Assembly: GCA_019417145.1 (NCBI GenBank)
Contig: DXVY01000051.1
Coordinates: forward strand, 1 to 9,124
Direction: 5' to 3'
Length of the DNA: 9,124 bases
DNA from: Clostridiales bacterium
GTDB lineage: Bacteria > Bacillota > Clostridia > Oscillospirales > Acutalibacteraceae
The notes beneath the pieces were generated by a model. The model was not told the origin of the DNA, did not search any database, and saw only the letters and a list, made by a program, of their open reading frames with translations. The position numbers and the translations under genes are program-made. Numbering within the stretch: position 1 is the first letter of the stretch; each line of letters begins with the position of its first letter. This document shows positions 7,500 through 9,124 of this stretch, piece after piece.

Positions 7500-7664
7500 G
7501 CAGCGACAACCTGAAATCCAGACGGTCCAAGCCATATTTTTCATCTTATCAAACCATACCTGAAGCAAGCTGCCCTTTGGGCTTAGGATCATACAACAAA
7601 TAAGGGCAAACAGGCCGATTCTCTTTCTACTTTCTTAACCAAAACAGCGAAATCCACGCCTATT

Positions 7665-7676
7665 CTCTTGCAAAGG
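7665..7676. promoter_or_regulatory. Possible operator-like half-palindrome
   Basis: CTCTTGCAAAGG reads partly palindromically around TTGCAA and lies about 22 nt upstream of the -10 box of the regulator gene. A related but perfect 12-bp palindrome, CTTTTGCAAAAG, lies behind the gene (8237-8248). Binding by the encoded XRE protein is an inference only. Confidence 0.3.
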
Positions 7677-7698
7677 GGTGTTTGTTTAAAGCATTATC

Positions 7699-7707
7699 TG
7701 TTAAAAT
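7699..7707 (+). promoter_or_regulatory. Extended -10 promoter for the XRE regulator gene
   Basis: TG-T-TAAAAT fits an extended -10 box (TAAAAT 7702-7707) with no good -35 at 16-18 nt spacing. Transcription would begin near 7714, about 25 nt before the start codon at 7739. The poor -35 fits a promoter that needs help or is controlled by the adjacent regulator. Confidence 0.5.
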
Positions 7708-7725
7708 GCATATGTAAAACTACGC

Positions 7726-7731
7726 GGGGGG
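7726..7731 (+). promoter_or_regulatory. Ribosome binding site that fixes the XRE gene start
   Basis: A run of six G (7726-7731) lies 7 nt before ATG 7739 but only 1 nt before ATG 7733, so 7739 is the likelier start. This also gives the MNQVK N terminus common in this kind of regulator. Confidence 0.6.
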
Positions 7732-7738
7732 TATGGCA

Positions 7739-8203
7739 ATGAACCAAGTAAAAAGCGGAAAATTTATAGCGCAAAAAAGAAAAGAAAAAAATCTGACACA
7801 GGAGCAGCTTGCCGAAAGGCTCGGCATTTCAAACAAAACCGTATCAAAATGGGAATGCGGAAAGTGTGCGCCAGCTTACAGCATTATCAATGACCTATGC
7901 AAAACGTTGGAGATCACCGTAGCCGAACTAATCGACGGGGAAGAAAAAGAAGACGGTGCGACCCAGGAATCGAACCAACAGCAAATATTAGATATGCTAG
8001 AACGCATTCAGCGGTTAGAAAGGCAAAAATCATCTTTATTGGGAATCGTGCTCATAGCTATGGGTATGGCGCTGATCGCTTTTTCCCAGTCCATAGGAGG
8101 AACAGACTTTAAAGATTTTATTGCCGGCTTAATGATGGGACTGTCTGTAGGGGAAATGCTGGTGGGCATTTTCATGATCGGCCGTTCCTATGGCAAACAA
8201 TAA
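7739..8203 (+). CDS. XRE-family HTH regulator with two C-terminal membrane helices
   Basis: The protein has 154 residues. Residues 6-66 form a Cro/C1-type helix-turn-helix domain, with GKFIAQKRKEKNLTQEQLAERLGIS, the recognition helix around NKTVSKWE (32-39), and the closing LEITVAELIDGEE. A charged, Gln/Glu-rich linker follows (68-97) with coiled-coil-like heptads (ILDMLERIQRLERQ). Two hydrophobic stretches (about 98-118 and 124-148) are likely membrane helices; the N-terminal domain would then face the cytoplasm. The pattern is familiar for Clostridia: DNA-binding regulators anchored in the membrane, often acting near their own gene. The recognition helix is followed by C-x-x-C (C40, C43), where the usual residue at position 40 is Arg. 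It is divergent from murI, and a CmpB-like gene follows 281 nt downstream on the same strand. Its target and signal are unknown. Confidence 0.85.
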   Translation: MNQVKSGKFIAQKRKEKNLTQEQLAERLGISNKTVSKWECGKCAPAYSIINDLCKTLEITVAELIDGEEKEDGATQESNQQQILDMLERIQRLERQKSSLLGIVLIAMGMALIAFSQSIGGTDFKDFIAGLMMGLSVGEMLVGIFMIGRSYGKQ

Positions 8204-8484
8204 CGCAATAGCGGAATGGGAGAGAACCGCAGCGTCCTTTTGCAAAAGAGTTGGAGAGTCGGCCAAGTCGTACCTAAACCCCTTCTTTGAGAAAAGGACT
8301 TGTTTTGATAGCCTTTGGCTAGGCGCCCTATGTCAATTTATATGCGTATGATTTACCCGGAGTTTTTATTTTTTTACTGTCTTGCCACCAATATACAGGA
8401 TTAAGTTAAGCCGTCAACGGAAACAATATGCCTTGTAAATGCCAGCGCATTTCAGCATATTATTTTAAAGGACGGTAGCGTATT
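8204..8484. other. 281-nt gap between regulator and CmpB-like gene
   Basis: No gene with a ribosome site was found. It contains the 12-bp palindrome CTTTTGCAAAAG (8237-8248), an imperfect CCTTCT/AGAAAAGG inverted pair (8281-8297), a small AGCC-TTT-GGCT hairpin (8310-8320), and a T-rich stretch (8361-8375) without a stem just before it. No convincing terminator for the regulator or promoter for the next gene could be set. A TTGCCA at 8382 lacks a good -10 at normal spacing. Confidence 0.5.
8237..8248. repeat. Perfect 12-bp palindrome
   Basis: CTTTTGCAAAAG equals its own reverse complement and lies 34 nt after the regulator stop codon. Its core resembles the half-palindrome upstream of the same gene (7665-7676). 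It may be an operator, but the link is only by resemblance. Confidence 0.55.
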
Positions 8485-9003
8485 ATGATAACTCTTTCAT
8501 CTGCCAGGCCGAAACAGCCCCGTGCGTTTTCCCCGGCATTTACAAAATCCCTTCCAAAGCCCGTAGCCGATGGAATCGTATTCGGTACCGGCGCAATAGG
8601 ATATGGACTTATCGAGGTAGCCTGGAGGGGAAACACACACTGGGCGATGCTGCTGGCCGGAGGAATCTGCCTGCGCTTACTAGGTCCCATAGGGCAAAAA
8701 ATGGAAAATGCGCCGCTTTGGCGTAAATGCTTGGCCGGCGGCGCGCTTATTACAGGGGTAGAGCTTCTGTTCGGCTGCGTATGCAACCTTTGGCTGCACA
8801 TGGACATTTGGGATTACAGTAATATACCCTTAAATATCGGCGGTCAGGTCTGCTTATTGTATTCTGTATTTTGGGGCGCCTTAAGCGCGGCAGGCATGCG
8901 GTTGGAAAAATTTTTGCGACGGTATCTGCCTTGCAAATGTAGTGCAGCCTCATCGTGCAAGTCAAAGAAATCCGCCGTTTCCCTGGCCGGCACAAGCGGC
9001 TAA
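8485..9003 (+). CDS. CmpB-family (PF06541-like) integral membrane protein
   Basis: The protein has 172 residues with about four membrane helices. It matches the family often labelled putative ABC-transporter type IV / CmpB: GAIGYGLIEVAWRGNTHWAMLLAGGICL (36-63), a helix with GALITGVELLFGCVCNLWL (86-104), the characteristic WDYSNIPLNIGGQVCLLYS (109-127), and FWGALSAAGMRLEKFL (129-144). Despite the label, no ATPase or substrate-binding partner is nearby and the family has no firm biochemical role. An AAGGA site lies about 12 nt before the ATG at 8485, slightly far. The tail after residue 144 is hydrophilic, Ser/Lys-rich and holds three Cys (150, 152, 158); it looks unlike the usual short charged end of the family. 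The gene ends 68 nt before a strong hairpin. Whether it is co-transcribed with the XRE gene is unclear because of the 281-nt gap. Confidence 0.82.
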   Translation: MITLSSARPKQPRAFSPAFTKSLPKPVADGIVFGTGAIGYGLIEVAWRGNTHWAMLLAGGICLRLLGPIGQKMENAPLWRKCLAGGALITGVELLFGCVCNLWLHMDIWDYSNIPLNIGGQVCLLYSVFWGALSAAGMRLEKFLRRYLPCKCSAASSCKSKKSAVSLAGTSG

Positions 9004-9030
9004 CATGTCCAACGAAAAAAACACGCAGTT

Positions 9031-9062
9031 TATAAATTTTAAAGAATTGAAAATAATTTATA
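9031..9062. repeat. AT-rich inverted repeat
   Basis: TATAAATT (9031-9038) and AATTTATA (9055-9062) are exact complements around a 16-nt loop, between the CmpB-like stop codon and the strong hairpin. With such AT content the fold would be weak; chance is possible. Confidence 0.4.
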
Positions 9063-9071
9063 CAGAGTGAA

Positions 9072-9101
9072 GCAGCCCCCCTGGATAACCAGGGGGGCTG
9101 C
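9072..9101 (+). terminator. Strong hairpin, probable terminator
   Basis: A perfect 13-bp, GC-rich stem (9072-9084 with 9089-9101) encloses the 4-nt loop ATAA. On the plus strand it is followed by a GT-rich tail without a clean T-run; on the minus strand the tail is TTCACTCTGT. It ends the CmpB-like gene, 68 nt after its stop, and could act for both directions. The lack of a clean T-tract leaves rho-independent function likely but unproven. Confidence 0.65.
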
Positions 9102-9124
9102 CGCTTGTGCAGTTGTGTAGTTGT

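Larger units (their letters stand above)
7392..7738. other. Divergent intergenic region (murI / regulator gene)
   Basis: About 347 nt without a gene. It is AT-richer than the minus-strand operon. It holds a minus-strand promoter (7471-7499), a plus-strand promoter (7699-7707), a 4-bp hairpin GCCC-TTT-GGGC (7572-7582), an overlapping inverted pair TGCCCTT/AAGGGCA (7571-7577 and 7602-7608), and a half-palindrome CTCTTGCAAAGG (7665-7676). The murI leader is about 73 nt and shows no clear riboswitch or leader peptide. No tRNA, small ORF with ribosome site, or mobile-element end was found. Confidence 0.55.
8990..9110. repeat. 11-bp inverted repeat flanking the terminal hairpin
   Basis: GCACAAGCGGC (8990-9000, the last codons of the CmpB-like gene) has its exact reverse complement GCCGCTTGTGC at 9100-9110. 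The second arm overlaps the last two bases of the hairpin stem at 9072-9101. The pairing is an observation; a function as an alternative structure is speculation. Confidence 0.6.

Noticed and set aside
8281..8320. Terminator for the XRE gene
   Set aside because: Stems are short and imperfect and are not followed directly by a T-run; the T-rich stretch at 8361-8375 has no stem in front.
8433..8463. TTGTAA and TATTAT as a promoter for the CmpB-like gene
   Set aside because: The spacing is 19 nt and transcription would start inside or after the ribosome site at 8468-8472.

Overview
The window looks like a chromosomal piece of a Gram-positive anaerobe of the class Clostridia, perhaps Oscillospirales. 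That placement is inferred from purine-rich Shine-Dalgarno sites, the DUF1934 (YwiB)-argS gene pair also known from Bacillus subtilis, a long 'type 2' PyrF, and Clostridia-typical small membrane proteins (HTH-plus-membrane regulator, CmpB-like permease family). No search could be run, so the taxonomy is tentative.

Layout. From about 7464 down to position 1, the minus strand carries one long, tightly packed and visibly GC-rich gene train. In transcription order it is murI (glutamate racemase), a DUF1934 beta-barrel gene, argS (arginyl-tRNA synthetase), a homocysteine S-methyltransferase-like gene, a DUF218/YdcF-type membrane protein, pyrC (dihydroorotase) and pyrF (orotidine-5'-phosphate decarboxylase, cut by the left edge). 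Gaps are between -13 and about +40 nt, except for a structured 100-nt gap between argS and the methyltransferase-like gene. A sigmaA-like promoter with an extended -10 box lies just upstream of murI. The train joins cell-wall precursor supply, tRNA charging and pyrimidine synthesis, a housekeeping mix; pyr genes probably continue past the left edge.

The right part is divergent and more AT-rich: a 347-nt intergenic region holding both divergent promoters, an XRE-type DNA-binding protein with two C-terminal membrane helices (7739-8203), a 281-nt gap, a CmpB-family (PF06541-type) membrane protein (8485-9003), and a strong perfect hairpin near the right edge (9072-9101), probably a terminator. 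This part reads as an accessory module beside the housekeeping operon.

No mobile element, CRISPR array, tRNA or rRNA was seen. The most unusual item is the methyltransferase-like gene: two of the three zinc-ligand cysteines are serine, and its C-terminal part resembles the first portion of the pterin-binding barrel of MetH. The other points are smaller: a 50-residue acidic insertion in the DUF1934 protein, competing hairpins in the argS downstream gap, TTGCAAA-type palindromes on both sides of the regulator gene, and an 11-bp inverted repeat that touches the terminal hairpin.
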